A stretch of DNA of 64,000 nucleotides from Arbacia lixula (lineage: Eukaryota; Echinodermata; Echinoidea; Arbacioida; Arbaciidae), in NCBI GenBank assembly GCA_963669155.1, contig OZ022597.1, positions 4,100,731 to 4,164,730 on the forward strand. Direction: 5' to 3'. A model generated the notes under the pieces. The model was not told where the DNA came from. It was given only the letters and a program-made list of their open reading frames with translations, and searched no databases. Both the position numbers and the translations under genes were made by a program. Positions 62,801-64,000 of this stretch are shown here, piece after piece (the stretch's first letter is position 1; each line of letters begins with the position of its first letter).

Positions 62801-64000
62801 GAGGGAGGAGGAGGGAGAAGGGAAATGGGCAGATTGAGAGGGTAGGGGAGAGGAGAGGGGAGGAGGGAGAGGAAGAGGGGGGAGGAGGGAGAGGAAGGGG
62901 AGGGGGAGGAGGGGAGTGGGAGAAGGGGAGGAGTAGGGGGAGGAGGAGGACAGAGAGGAGGGGGAGGAGGAGGACGGAGAGGAGGGGGAGGAGGAGGACG
63001 GAGAGGAGGGTGAGGAGGAGGTATGAGAGAAGGAGGAGGAGGAAGGAGAGGAGGAGGAGGGGGAGGGGTGAGAGGAAGGGGAGGGGACAGAACCTCAAGG
63101 AGGAACTGAGGGACCACTTCATCGTTGTGCAGGTGAGGAGGAGGAGAGGAAAGGGAGGAAGAGGAGAGGGAGGAGAGGAGGGGAGGGGAAGAGGGCTGGG
63201 AGGATGTAGGAAGGGAATGGCACAAAACCTCAAGGAGAAACTCGGGCCACTTGGGAACATGCAACCATGCAAGATCAAAACAAAAACTCAATTACTTTTC
63301 TTCCATCATACAGTCGTTAGAGAGGAGGTGTGCAGAGGACGAGATTGCGAGGACAGACATCAATAAGCTCAAGCAGCACATCGATGTCATGGAGTATGCC
63401 CTCGTCAAACTAGCCAGCCGGGCAGAGGGCTTCGGTGCAGTCCAACAGGTGTGTGAGCTCAAGCCTGAAACATTGACTTCCCAATGTACTGCTGCTAAAT
63501 GGTATTTGTGTGTTCAGTGTGGGCCAAAGTAAATACAGAAATTGTTTGACACAGCTGAACCCAGGAATAATTTTATGCAAGGTATTGTCTGTGCCCTCAT
63601 GCCATATTTATTTGATTATCATCCTTTTGTATCTTTATTTGCATGTTATTATTGTGAATGCTCTATTGGATAGTATGTGTTGCTTTTTAGAATATGAGTG
63701 AAAATGATTTCAGTGCAGTTCAGCTCATTCCATTCATCATGAACAGATTTACATTGACATAGAACATTTCATAAAACCACCAAAACATGAATAGATAAGT
63801 TGTAACAAATATTAGCAAAAACAGAAATATGAAAGATAAACAAGTGTATTAACAAATAATAAAAAAATCAGCAAATGTGGTTTAGAATTGGAAATAAACA
63901 AAAATTTGATAAGATGCTCTTTGTGATTTTTGTTGCACAGGAGGATCGACTGAGTAAAGCAGAAGAAATTATGGTCAGCTATGTGGAGATTATCAAGAGG
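1149..64000 (+). CDS. IRAG1/IRAG2-like: IRAG/LRMP (MRVI1-family) homologue, 17 exons seen, ends outside window
   Basis: Spliced gene on the + strand; 17 exons totalling 3231 coding bases (1077 codons) were joined by AG/GT borders and matching phases. Human IRAG1 has [32 protein letters not shown] and [17 protein letters not shown]; this gene has [32 protein letters not shown] and [17 protein letters not shown] in the same order. Known family role: ER or nuclear-envelope tail-anchored proteins that bind InsP3 receptors; IRAG1 is a cGMP-kinase I substrate damping calcium release, and LRMP/Jaw1 is a KASH-type protein. The C-terminal kinase sites and membrane anchor are not in the window. The N-terminal coiled coil and the large Ser/Pro-rich middle are not parts I know from vertebrate members. 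The start codon and promoter lie upstream of the window or in an unseen exon. The family call is firm for exons 11 and 14-17. For exons 1-5 it rests on phase and order only. Confidence 0.85.
1786..1930 (+). repeat. TTAA fold-back MITE, family 2, 5' part
   Basis: Begins TTAAAGGGAAAGTCCACTCT and continues with GTGAAAGTTTGATGAAAATC and AGGATAAGAAAGTT, the arm shared with the copies at 19851, 22710 and 31188. Only the left arm is clear. Confidence 0.65.
2150..2345 (-). mobile_element. possible LINE 3' tail, antisense
   Basis: Read on the minus strand this ends in a GTTGAATTTGAATGTGG then AAATAAATGAAATG pattern, the kind of A-rich tail seen at the 3' end of CR1/L2-type LINEs. A similar sense-strand word lies at about 23638-23672. 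No ORF is kept. Weak evidence. Confidence 0.3.
2390..2612 (+). CDS. IRAG-like gene, exon 2 (coiled coil)
   Basis: Acceptor tttgaacag, donor AACATG|gtcaga. Phase 2 in (completes AGG Arg), phase 0 out. About 75 residues rich in [24 protein letters not shown], later [20 protein letters not shown], a convincing coiled coil. An internal Met at 2401 could serve as a start if exon 1 were skipped, but no promoter signal supports this. Confidence 0.7.
2613..3296 (+). other. intron 2
   Basis: 684 bases with no recognised repeat or coding signal. It ends in a T-rich tract and ccctag. Confidence 0.6.
3297..3418 (+). CDS. IRAG-like gene, exon 3 (coiled coil)
   Basis: Acceptor ttccctag, donor AAGAG|gtaatt; phase 0 in, phase 2 out. 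Reads [20 protein letters not shown], then [22 protein letters not shown]-like heptads (exact run ...[15 protein letters not shown]). It continues the coiled coil. Its last bases and donor recur downstream at 3529-3536 (see the duplication entry). Confidence 0.7.
3406..3815 (+). repeat. tandem duplication of exon 3 end, donor and intron start
   Basis: Copy A (3406-3528) spans GAGACAAAGAG|gtaattgtcatcagatg and about 110 further bases. Copy B restarts at 3527 with ggagacaaagagg, is interrupted by a 178-bp element, then continues at 3719 with attgtcatcagatgacacag and matches copy A to about 3810. The copies differ at only a few bases where aligned by eye. Confidence 0.75.
3539..3716 (+). mobile_element. 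178-bp TA-flanked MITE (mariner-like), in duplicated donor
   Basis: Left end CAGTGAAACCTGTCTATAGT; the right end reverse-complements to CAGTCAAACCTGTCTTAGTG; TA on both sides (3537-3538 and 3717-3718), as for Tc1/mariner insertions. The interior repeats a tagacaggtgg / ggccacc theme. The neighbouring copy A shows the empty site (gaggTAattg). No coding capacity. Confidence 0.7.
4310..4625 (+). repeat. interspersed repeat, relative of 41088-41536
   Basis: Shares GAGCAAACAC..GGTGACATGTT, CACATGCCAGAGCGC and an end reading TATATGAACAGGG with the copy in intron 6, same orientation. The left end is not clear here. Confidence 0.6.
4736..4779 (+). CDS. IRAG-like gene, exon 4
   Basis: 44-base exon, acceptor cccttctcag, donor AAAG|gtgaga; phase 2 in, phase 1 out. 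Reads [16 protein letters not shown] with its neighbours. Small, but both borders are strong and phases fit both sides. Confidence 0.65.
4940..5508. mobile_element. fold-back MITE, about 70-bp inverted ends
   Basis: Left arm CTTTTGACACTTCTGAAAAA followed by AGCTCGAATCAAGCTGAAAT and ACACATCATAAGG. The right arm is the reverse complement with scattered changes (ATGATGTGTTAATTTCAGCT, AAGTGTCAAAAG). No ORF. Superfamily not assigned. Confidence 0.65.
5895..6030 (+). mobile_element. possible LINE 3' tail
   Basis: Ends GGAAATAAATGAAGTTCAAT then CAATCAA, with T-rich repeats upstream (AATATGTTTTTTAT twice). This resembles the tail of CR1/L2-type LINEs. No ORF is kept. Confidence 0.35.
6244..6299 (+). 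CDS. IRAG-like gene, exon 5 (CxxC)
   Basis: Acceptor tcttttgcag, donor TTAATG|gtgagt; phase 1 in, phase 0 out. Reads [19 protein letters not shown]. The CSFC pair (6276-6287) is a possible metal-binding half. A second CxxC lies in exon 8. It is the last exon before a 33.8-kb intron. Confidence 0.6.
6555..6617. repeat. poly-A/poly-T hairpin
   Basis: About 20 A followed by atc and about 30 T: a homopolymer inverted repeat able to fold into a hairpin. The exact length may be affected by sequencing. Confidence 0.7.
7136..7212 (+). repeat. short tandem repeat, 22-23 bp unit
   Basis: TGCCACGTACTG occurs three times, each followed by a short linker and gacggcctt or aacggcctt. A local array of about three units. 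Confidence 0.7.
8790..9156. mobile_element. TTAA fold-back MITE, family 1, copy 1
   Basis: Nearly complete palindrome bounded by TTAA (8790 and 9153-9156). The left arm starts GGAATATACTGTACTGGGAA and the right arm is its reverse complement with scattered changes. Arms of about 170 bp meet near 8960 (gttcaggttgaac). TTAA targets are typical of piggyBac-type elements. It sits inside older sequence with a GTGTGGACAC motif. Confidence 0.8.
9424..10245. mobile_element. Harbinger-like non-autonomous element, 822 bp
   Basis: Inverted ends CCCCGCGTTCACACGGTCCC at both borders (20 of 20 by eye), flanked by TTA on each side (9421-9423 and 10246-10248). The TWA target and GC-rich ends fit PIF/Harbinger. 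The sub-terminal parts are rich in CCCCCG/CGGGGG words. The interior is not palindromic and has no transposase. The open frames inside (Arg/Pro-rich) are composition artefacts. Confidence 0.75.
10745..10950. repeat. cluster of TAGCTAGCTATTT motifs
   Basis: GCTCGCTATTTCACC, GCAAGCTATTTCGCC, AGCTAGCTATTTTG and AGCTAGCTATTTCACCAC recur in about 200 bp, with partial inverted symmetry. Possibly a decayed element. Not assigned. Confidence 0.45.
11101..11490. mobile_element. fold-back element rich in AAACGCGTTT
   Basis: Ends GGCGTGTTTATCAACTC and, on the other strand, GGCCGTGTTTATCCACTT. Between them, AAACGCGTTT or near variants occur about eight times. No ORF of note. Confidence 0.6.
12069..12660 (+). 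repeat. interspersed repeat copy A, split by retrotransposon
   Basis: Matches 60858-61520 in two blocks (cacttgcattggcatcagtg, then cccgtcccttttac to gggaaaggttatat). It resumes after the LTR element at 17727-17835 (ctcaaatgataacaaagtca, gacgggctacctttaaaac). The 12415 block and the 17820 end are inverted GCCCGTCC repeats. Confidence 0.75.
12661..12665. repeat. target-site duplication, left (GTTAT)
   Basis: GTTAT precedes the 5' LTR and follows the 3' LTR at 17727. The related unfilled site at about 61520 reads aaaggttatatagg. The exact edge is ambiguous by a few bases because the LTR also begins with ATAG. Confidence 0.65.
12666..13028 (+). repeat. 5' LTR (363 bp)
   Basis: Starts ATAGCAGCTCAACTATTATC, ends ATACACGACCACTAAA; matches 17364-17726 at a constant offset of 4698. 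It lacks the usual TG...CA ends. The short open frame inside it occurs in both LTRs and is not a gene. Confidence 0.9.
13030..13047 (+). other. primer-binding site, tRNA-Trp
   Basis: TGGTGACCCCGACGTGAT is complementary to the 3' end of animal tRNA-Trp (ATCACGTCGGGGTCACCA), one base after the LTR. tRNA-Trp priming is known for CsRn1-type elements. Confidence 0.85.
13092..13988 (+). CDS. gag: gag polyprotein of Ty3/Gypsy element
   Basis: 298 residues. A Ser/Thr-rich start is followed by the capsid-like [20 protein letters not shown] motif common to this gag group, then a helical region and an RS-rich basic segment ([20 protein letters not shown]). Near the C terminus is [18 protein letters not shown], a CHCC zinc finger (in place of the usual CCHC) typical of the CsRn1 clade. 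Binds element RNA in the particle. The ATG follows the primer site by about 45 bases. It could be mistaken for a domesticated gag gene, but the LTRs and pol settle the matter. Confidence 0.88.
   Translation: MSTTTPTESTMEESPATSTSTTTSIAALGVKLPPYWPADPHVWFAQVEAQFSTRRITNEDTKYSYIIAALSPEIAQEVRDLIISKPPSTPYSTLKEALIRRTSASEQKRLQQLLTEEELGDRKPSQLLRRMRQLLGDRQLESSILKQLFINRLPTNVQLILASTSERMDIAELADMADKIVDIATGVTVNAVASPAAQPASTVAQLQTDVQQLAAQVSALSFELRRRERSRSRSGQRGSYRSRGHHDRSPSPGSRSGDNGTCWYHATYGDQAHNCRAPCTYGRTYDRQLDQGNANASE
13985..17158 (+). CDS. pol: pol polyprotein (PR-RT-RH-IN) of Ty3/Gypsy element
   Basis: A long open frame different from that of gag and overlapping its end. Relatives express pol as a gag-pol product by ribosomal frameshifting. 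Parts in order: protease ([14 protein letters not shown] near 14080); reverse transcriptase (YIDDLL at 14975); RNase H ([12 protein letters not shown] near 15420); integrase with H-H-C-C finger (about 16020-16150), catalytic core (DIVGPLP 16229, TDRG 16405, GMVERFH 16507) and a C-terminal GPY/F-type module (PYDGPYRVV near 16880). The bare open frame with an ATG/GTG start begins at 14093 (1021 residues). Whole-looking. Confidence 0.9.
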   Translation: MGATDFAGPSSTTQSRLFYVTDRQTRRRFLVDTGAEVSVIPPCKQDRQRPRPGPQLCAVNSTPIRTYGEKSLALDVGLRRSYKWIFVIADISTPILGADFLRHYGLMVDVTRRQLIDPTTTLKIQGVLSSAQSPHPSLAKAPSVKFNDILADYPTITRTNFTDTAIRHSVTHHISTTGPPVVQRPRRLAPDKLAIARAEFDHMMELGIIRPSESNWASPLHMVPKRTEGDWRPCGDYRALNAITRPDRYPIPHIHDFAVMLANKTVFSKIDLVRAYHQIPIEPSDIHKTAITTPFGLFEFTRMPFGLRNSANSFQRFIDEVTRGLDFCYAYIDDLLIASDSMEAHEHHLRALFDRLASYGVVINPAKCEFGVASLEFLGHRVDHEGIRPLESKVTSIRDFPLPTSVRQLRAFLGLVNFYRRFIPHCADIVHPLNELLKSKNTRSFHLSEQALHAFEEVKRSLARATMLTHPQQAAPLNVVVDASDVAIGGVLQQRIGNDWQPIAFFSQKLKSAETRYSTFGRELLAIYLTIRHFRHAVEGRDFHVLTDHKPLTHALSAKQDRYSPREIRHLDFISQFTADIRHVKGADNAVADALSRIDINALMNPPTDIASSPPLDFVLVARQQKDCEELAALRSHGNASSLKLESVPIPGSADTLVCDMSTGQPRPYVPTAARREIFDHIHNLSHPGIRATQRLITQRFVWPKMNKDVRRWAQACIACQRSKVNRHVNAPLSTFATPDARFDHVHVDIVGPLPPSEGFTYLLTCVDRFTRWPIAVPIADITADTVARTLVTHWIAHYGTPSTITTDRGRQFESALFSSLMALLGTRRIRTTAYHPCANGMVERFHRQLKSSLKARYHVKWTESLPLVLLSIRTTIKQDVGHSPAELVYGTTLRLPGQFVEGPPPPDVIDATDYVHRLQRTMRAIRPSPPRQQQRSSHLPDWLRTCTHVFVRHDAVRKPLQPPYDGPYRVVNRADKHFTIDINGRPDTVSVDRLKVAHIDPLPVSPSSSTSISPTAPVHVDATPSTTPTAELPSRPRTRSGRKVHWPARFEHFKFI
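17159..17349 (+). other. element 3' untranslated region
   Basis: About 190 bases between the pol stop and the purine tract. A short open frame is present but shows no recognisable domain, so no third gene is claimed. Confidence 0.6.
17350..17360 (+). other. polypurine tract
   Basis: AGGGGGGAG just before the 3' LTR, the expected primer for second-strand synthesis. A few bases separate it from the LTR edge as drawn. Confidence 0.7.
17364..17726 (+). repeat. 3' LTR (363 bp)
   Basis: Same length as the 5' LTR, with no difference seen by eye, followed by GTTAT and the resumed interspersed repeat. Confidence 0.9.
18441..18595. repeat. (TC)n then (CA)n microsatellite
   Basis: About 70 bp of TC dinucleotides (18441-18510, one interruption) followed within 20 bp by CACACA runs to about 18578. 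Confidence 0.9.
19851..20268. mobile_element. TTAA fold-back MITE, family 2
   Basis: Starts TTAAAGGGAAAGTCTGCCCA. The right end reverse-complements to GCGAAAGTCTACCCTGAAAT. Arms share GTGAAAGTTTGATGAAAACT against CCGTCAGAGGATAAGAAAGT-type sequence. Confidence 0.7.
20355..20524. mobile_element. short fold-back, GGGGGTCATTTCATGAAAG ends
   Basis: Left GGGGGTCATTTCATGAAAGT; the right end reverse-complements to TGGGGCATTTCATGACAGTT; both continue with TGTCAG. About 170 bp, no ORF. A related short fold-back is at 28135-28250. Confidence 0.65.
20562..20760. mobile_element. fold-back MITE, AGGGAAAGGGAAAGGGAAGG family
   Basis: Left arm TACACTACAGCTCAAAGGAT followed by GGGAAAGGGAAAGGGAAGGA and GCCGCAG. 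The right arm is the inverse (GCGGCTCCTTCCCTTTCCCT, TTTGAGCTGGAGTGTA). Relatives are at 23500-23592 (one arm) and 49736-49892. Confidence 0.75.
20953..22712. mobile_element. composite inverted element, 1.76 kb
   Basis: The left end GGGCATATACTGTACTGGG continues with GCGATTTTTTTTCCCGTGAT and GTTAACGCGTCAC. The inverse of that inner part lies at 22325-22368, and the inverse of the outer end lies at 22695-22712. A family-1 palindrome (22356-22712) forms its right end. No transposase-like ORF in between. Confidence 0.5.
22356..22712. mobile_element. TTAA fold-back MITE, family 1, copy 2
   Basis: Palindrome with arms TACTGGGAAGGCAAAAAAGC and the inverse, centre near 22533 (gttcgctccgaac). No clean TTAA on either side. 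It abuts a family-2 element at the right. Confidence 0.75.
22710..23148. mobile_element. TTAA fold-back MITE, family 2
   Basis: Left GAAATGAAGTTGGTTTTAAT, right AATTTAACCTCCCTTTAA; internal arms match the other family-2 copies. Its left tip is lost in the junction with the family-1 palindrome. Confidence 0.7.
23500..23592. repeat. single arm of AGGGAAAGGG fold-back family
   Basis: Matches the right arm of 20562-20760 (GTGGCTCCTTCCCTTTCTTC, CAATGCCAATTCCTATGAGC). The other arm is absent. Confidence 0.65.
25256..25926 (+). repeat. 16-bp tandem array (TTTGGTCTACTCTTTA)
   Basis: About 40 imperfect units of TTTGGTCTACTCTTTA and TTTGGTCTACTTACTA. Because 16 is not a multiple of three and the unit lacks stops on the + strand, all three forward frames stay open for long distances. 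The resulting hydrophobic repeat peptides are not believed to be proteins. Confidence 0.85.
27112..27288. mobile_element. hAT-like MITE (177 bp)
   Basis: Ends CAGGGGAAAAAATACACC and inverse (TTTTTTTCCCCTG). Flanks TAGGTGTA and CAGGTGTA are an 8-bp target duplication with one mismatch, as for hAT elements. The interior repeats agccctg / aaaagagcc. Confidence 0.75.
27690..27915 (+). repeat. SINE-like interspersed repeat
   Basis: Contains TTTCGGGAGGAGACTTTAAG, GTCGGGTCCCGTGTA and GCACGTTAAAGAACCTGC, a conserved string I associate with dispersed repeats in several animal genomes. The upstream ccccatggccatgcatggg recurs in similar form at about 26315. The family was not named. Confidence 0.4.
28135..28250. 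mobile_element. short fold-back, GGGCCACTTTCATGAA ends
   Basis: Left GGGGGCCACTTTCATGAAAT; the right end reverse-complements to AGGGCCATATTCATGAAAGG; TAGTAAC/GTTACTA-type inner symmetry. About 115 bp. Confidence 0.6.
31188..31614. mobile_element. TTAA fold-back MITE, family 2, cleanest copy
   Basis: TTAA at both borders (31188 and 31611), then AGGGATAGTTAACCCTGAT on the left and its inverse (AGGGTGAGCTATCCCT) on the right. Inner arms GGATAAGAAAGTTATGATCT and the inverse. No ORF. Confidence 0.8.
31905..32480 (+). repeat. TTAGCCCC repeat, orientation 1
   Basis: Starts TTTACACTGGCAAAACTTTC then CTTAGCCCCG and ends GGGGCTACAAAAAAAACAAT then GTAAAAAGG. Inner words gcttggaccactttctgttt and ggccctgcaaaaaagcaggg recur inverted in intron 6 at 49092-49620. 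Confidence 0.7.
32586..32635 (+). repeat. (GAATT)n microsatellite
   Basis: Ten or so GAATT/GAAAT units next to a short A-rich region, possibly the decayed tail of a LINE. Confidence 0.8.
34024..34197. mobile_element. hAT-like MITE (174 bp), opposite orientation
   Basis: CAGGGGAAAAAATAATTCAA at the left, TTTTTCCCTG at the right. Flanks GTGAGTGC and TTGAGTGC agree at seven of eight bases. Interior is the inverse of 27112-27288. Confidence 0.75.
36908..37269. mobile_element. TTAA fold-back MITE, family 1, copy 3
   Basis: GGAATATACTGTACTGGGAA at the left and the inverse at the right, ending in TTAA. Arms of about 170 bp. It lies about 110 bp from copy 4. Confidence 0.8.
37380..37758. mobile_element. 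TTAA fold-back MITE, family 1, copy 4
   Basis: TTAA at both ends (37380, 37755). The left arm has ACTGTACTGGGAAGGCAAAA, the right arm its inverse; centre gttcggcctgaac near 37571. Closest in sequence to copy 2 (aaggcaaaaaagcc). Confidence 0.8.
38265..38818. repeat. (GA)n microsatellite split by a fold-back element
   Basis: GA runs at 38270-38341 and 38753-38802 (then a G run). Between them about 38352-38744 has inverted ends CCCCAATTCACAAGGA / CCCAAATTCACAAAGGA followed by TTTAGATTT, i.e. a small transposon inserted into the microsatellite. Confidence 0.7.
40069..40227 (+). CDS. IRAG-like gene, exon 6
   Basis: Acceptor gtgtttacag, donor AATCTG|gtgagt; phase 0 both sides, 53 codons. Reads [20 protein letters not shown], later [19 protein letters not shown], polar then helical. 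Not recognised outside this gene. Confidence 0.7.
41088..41536 (+). mobile_element. repeat with CCCxTTCATATAC ends
   Basis: Left AGCCCCATTCATATACC; the right end reverse-complements to CCCTGTTCATATACACC. It shares the GAGCAAACAC / CACATGCCAGAGCGC core with 4310-4625 in intron 3. No ORF. Confidence 0.6.
42165..42290 (+). repeat. degenerate telomere-like (CCCTAA) repeat
   Basis: About 120 bp of CCCTAA-related units (ACCCTAACCCTAAACGTAAC, CCCTAACTCAACCCTAACTC, CTTACCCTAAACC). Most units deviate from CCCTAA by one or two bases. Confidence 0.6.
43248..43796. repeat. 550-bp near-perfect palindrome
   Basis: Arms of about 265 bp are near-perfect inverses around a short spacer at about 43513-43528 (ccacagcagctg). 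Example: CGTAGTTACGGCCGCCTTAC at 43476 against GTAAGGCGGCCGTAACTACG at about 43545. Lies inside the hAT-like element. Smaller inverted pairs follow at 43870/44045 and 44217/44307. Confidence 0.85.
44181..44342. repeat. GC-rich direct plus inverted repeat
   Basis: TATCGGGCGCGCGCGCATGG occurs at 44181 and 44316 in direct order. Between them GCCGTTCCCGCCAAAACGCG and its near inverse form a hairpin. Confidence 0.75.
44635..44772 (+). repeat. 69-bp tandem duplication (two copies)
   Basis: GACATGAGCAACAAAATCAT ... GGTTAGATGGAT is present twice back to back and identical by eye. The first copy abuts the right target repeat of the hAT-like element. The unit belongs to the LINE fragment. Confidence 0.8.
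44640..45120 (+). pseudogene. LINE reverse-transcriptase 3' fragment
   Basis: [20 protein letters not shown] (44753 on), [17 protein letters not shown] and, in another frame, [20 protein letters not shown] (about 44948-45030) are the C-terminal tail found in many animal non-LTR reverse transcriptases. At least one frame change separates the two parts. The 5' region is missing and the 69-bp duplication lies at its start, so it is a 5'-truncated dead copy. Clade not decided (RTE/CR1-like). Confidence 0.75.
47546..47938. mobile_element. TA-bounded fold-back rich in TCGCGAT
   Basis: Ends TAGGCCCGTTCACACAC and inverse GTGTGTGAACGGGCCTA. The interior repeats AATCGCGAT, GCGATTTTT and GATCGCG. 393 bp, no ORF that is more than composition. 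Confidence 0.8.
49092..49620 (-). repeat. TTAGCCCC repeat, orientation 2
   Basis: Inverse relative of 31905-32480: GGCCCTGCTTTTTTGCAGGG-like core, aaacagaaagtggtccaagc, and TTTTTACACTGGCA at 49118. A C run of about 25 lies at 49568. Confidence 0.7.
49736..49892. mobile_element. fold-back, AGGGAAAGGG family, shortened
   Basis: ACACTCCAACTCAAAGGAAT at left and inverse end (CAATTCCTTTGAGCTGTGGT) at right. The core cacaatgttttagcctaaaa matches 20562-20760. Most of the left arm is missing. Confidence 0.7.
51456..51633 (+). CDS. IRAG-like gene, exon 7
   Basis: Acceptor tccccaatag, donor ATAATTG|gtgagt; phase 0 in, phase 1 out. Reads [20 protein letters not shown], then [18 protein letters not shown] and RPLSAII. 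Acidic start then Ser/Pro basic. The last 46 bases plus donor recur at 51741-51787. Confidence 0.75.
51588..51880 (+). repeat. tandem duplication of exon 7 end plus donor
   Basis: Copy 1 (51588-51727) and copy 2 (51741-51880) share CTTATTGGCCCATC, ACGCCCCCTCTCT, AATAAT then gtgagttgtg and catttcagtgtcagagtttg. Period about 153 bp, diverged by roughly a tenth by eye. Copy 2 has no acceptor of its own, and read-through from exon 7 meets a stop first. Confidence 0.8.
51634..52917 (+). other. intron 7
   Basis: Begins with the exon-7 duplication. The rest (51880-52917) shows nothing recognised beyond TACATGTA words. Ends catttttcag. Confidence 0.65.
52918..54043 (+). CDS. IRAG-like gene, exon 8 (large; CPRC; TQT/QTD motif series)
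   Basis: 1126 bases, acceptor tttttcag, donor AATAG|gtatgt; phase 1 in, phase 2 out; about 375 residues, mostly disordered. It opens [17 protein letters not shown]. An [14 protein letters not shown] block (53010-53051) offers a CxxC plus a further Cys. From 53226 to 53708 come [45 protein letters not shown] and ATQTLP, which fit the TQT-type anchor of dynein light chain LC8. A proline string [11 protein letters not shown] follows near 53770, then Ser-rich acidic sequence ([12 protein letters not shown]). I do not know this segment from vertebrate IRAG proteins. Exon border and phase support inclusion. Confidence 0.78.
54044..54829 (+). other. intron 8
   Basis: 786 bases, nothing recognised. 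Retention would end the protein at 54083. Confidence 0.65.
54830..54913 (+). CDS. IRAG-like gene, exon 9
   Basis: Acceptor ttgtgatcag, donor GAAAG|gtgaga; phase 2 in and out. Reads [20 protein letters not shown] then CVDGTNLER. Polar linker. Confidence 0.7.
54914..57488 (+). other. intron 9
   Basis: Holds a fold-back (55025-55212) and a GA/G run (55368-55394). Nothing else recognised in 55400-57488. Confidence 0.6.
55025..55212. mobile_element. fold-back, relative of 57628-57949
   Basis: Left arm GGGGGATGTTTTACCAAGAT ... GAATGACTGGTGACCTGTTC; right arm AAGAACAGGTTACCAGTGGT ... AACATCTTGTTGAAACAGGG. A sibling sits in the next intron. Confidence 0.65.
57489..57574 (+). CDS. IRAG-like gene, exon 10
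   Basis: Acceptor ttgcctacag, donor CAAG|gtgaga; phase 2 in, phase 1 out. Reads [20 protein letters not shown] then ERKYSGVIQ. Strongly basic. RKYS is a possible basophilic kinase site and recurs in exon 11. Confidence 0.75.
57628..57949. mobile_element. fold-back, relative of 55025-55212
   Basis: Left GAGTGTTTCAACCAAGCTAT, AACGACTTTACGAATGACTG; right inverse (GTCATGCATAAAGTCGTTCT, GTGAAACACCCC). Confidence 0.7.
58425..58490 (+). repeat. dispersed repeat motif, TTTATATAGCGCTTTT
   Basis: AATAATAATATTAACTTCTA then TTTATATAGCGCTTTTGATA. The TTATATAGCGCTTT word is common in dispersed repeats of marine invertebrates. Short, family not named. Confidence 0.45.
58769..58933 (+). CDS. IRAG-like gene, exon 11 (SERF-RRGRK block)
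   Basis: Acceptor ccctgccag, donor GAAG|gtttgc; phase 1 in and out. Reads [20 protein letters not shown], later [20 protein letters not shown] and [10 protein letters not shown]. Human IRAG1 has HIIDLVNDQLPDISISEED then [20 protein letters not shown], a clear match in order and spacing. This is one of the two strongest family markers in the window. Confidence 0.9.
58934..59946 (+). other. intron 11 with decayed exon-11 copy
   Basis: Besides the copy at about 59505-59580 nothing is recognised except a G run near 59744. Confidence 0.6.
59505..59580 (+). pseudogene. decayed duplicate of exon 11 3' end plus donor
   Basis: GAGAGATTCCAGAACAGG ... GCAAGAAAGAAAGTTTGCTT lines up with exon 11 GAGAGGTTCCAGAACAGG ... 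GGCAAGAAAGAAGGTTTGCC across about 75 bases, roughly three quarters identical by eye. The frame is broken by a stop (tag) after the AACAGG and single-base gaps, and the donor GT is changed. Weak similarity may extend left to about 59430. Confidence 0.65.
59947..60050 (+). CDS. IRAG-like gene, exon 12
   Basis: Acceptor tttgaaag (weak pyrimidine tract), donor GCAGAG|gtaaga; phase 1 in, phase 0 out. Reads [20 protein letters not shown] then [15 protein letters not shown]. Acidic Ser/Pro-rich linker. The donor is strong and the phase fits; the acceptor is the weakest in the gene. Confidence 0.65.
60051..60678 (+). other. intron 12
   Basis: 628 bases. A short direct repeat (accagatttcttacattcag and accagatatattacattcag near 60310 and 60392). 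Nothing else. Confidence 0.6.
60679..60828 (+). CDS. IRAG-like gene, exon 13
   Basis: Acceptor ctccccatag, donor CGACAG|gtacta; phase 0 both sides, 50 codons. Reads [34 protein letters not shown] and [14 protein letters not shown]. Acidic start, then a short helix and an SP-rich end. Confidence 0.78.
60829..61744 (+). other. intron 13
   Basis: Nearly filled by the interspersed repeat copy B. Ends ctttccgagcag. Confidence 0.7.
60858..61610 (+). repeat. interspersed repeat copy B (unfilled relative of 12069-17835)
   Basis: Shares ACTTTTCTTGTAAAT, TTGGCATCAGTGCAACACCA and, from 61257, GCCCGTCCCTTTTAC to GTAAAAGGGACGGGC at 61584-61598 (inverted pair) with copy A. The middle (about 61040-61245) differs from copy A. 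It contains aaaggttatataggcgctct, the site that in copy A carries the LTR element. Confidence 0.75.
61745..62022 (+). CDS. IRAG-like gene, exon 14
   Basis: Acceptor ttccgagcag, donor GGAGA|gtaagt; phase 0 in, phase 2 out. Reads [20 protein letters not shown], later [20 protein letters not shown] and [18 protein letters not shown]. The end parallels human IRAG1 PNISDVLLRKLRVHRSLPG just before its coiled coil. Confidence 0.85.
62023..62493 (+). other. intron 14
   Basis: 471 bases, nothing recognised. Ends cttgcctcacag. Confidence 0.7.
62494..62668 (+). CDS. IRAG-like gene, exon 15 (family coiled coil)
   Basis: Acceptor tgcctcacag, donor GTGCAG|gtgagg; phase 2 in, phase 0 out. Reads [40 protein letters not shown] and [18 protein letters not shown]. 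Human IRAG1 has [40 protein letters not shown]. This coiled-coil region of IRAG1 is needed for InsP3 receptor binding. The last 45 bases recur at 63088. Confidence 0.92.
62669..63087 (+). repeat. polypurine minisatellite (G/A-rich)
   Basis: Over 400 bases nearly without pyrimidines, with subrepeats such as GAGGGGGAGGAGGAGGACGG three times near 62950-63005. The minus-strand frame of 267 Pro/Ser/Leu codons and the Arg/Glu/Gly frames on the + strand are composition artefacts. Confidence 0.85.
63088..63132 (+). pseudogene. duplicate of exon 15 end plus donor
   Basis: 45 bases matching 62624-62668 at 43 positions, still open in frame ([15 protein letters not shown]), followed by gtgaggagg as in the original. 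There is no pyrimidine tract upstream, so it is unlikely to be spliced in as an exon. A third, partial copy (CAAAACCTCAAGGAGAAACT) is at about 63222-63252. Confidence 0.8.
63314..63448 (+). CDS. IRAG-like gene, exon 16
   Basis: Acceptor tccatcatacag, donor CAACAG|gtgtgt; phase 0 both sides, 45 codons. Reads [40 protein letters not shown] and GAVQQ. Human IRAG1: [27 protein letters not shown]. Strong match. Confidence 0.93.
63449..63940 (+). other. intron 16
   Basis: 492 bases, AT-rich, nothing recognised. Ends tttgttgcacag. Confidence 0.7.
63941..64000 (+). CDS. IRAG-like gene, exon 17 (cut by window end)
   Basis: Acceptor ttgttgcacag; phase 0. Reads [20 protein letters not shown], matching human [20 protein letters not shown]. 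The exon continues beyond the window. Confidence 0.92.

Larger units (their letters stand above)
62669..63313 (+). other. intron 15, purine minisatellite with exon fragments
   Basis: Made of GGGGAGGAGGAGGA-like purine sequence (62669-63087, again 63133-63220) with two partial copies of the exon 15 end. Ends cttccatcatacag. Confidence 0.8.

Noticed and set aside
62488-63291. 267-residue Pro/Ser/Leu-rich frame on the minus strand
   Set aside because: Antisense to exon 15 and the purine minisatellite; composition artefact.
62669-63366. Arg/Glu/Gly-rich frames continuing exon 15 and preceding exon 16
   Set aside because: Strong donor at 62669 and acceptor at 63313 fit the family protein exactly. 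The frames are unspliced intron.
1-64000. CRISPR arrays, operons or ribosome binding sites
   Set aside because: The sequence is from an animal nuclear genome with introns; the direct repeats seen are minisatellites and transposons.
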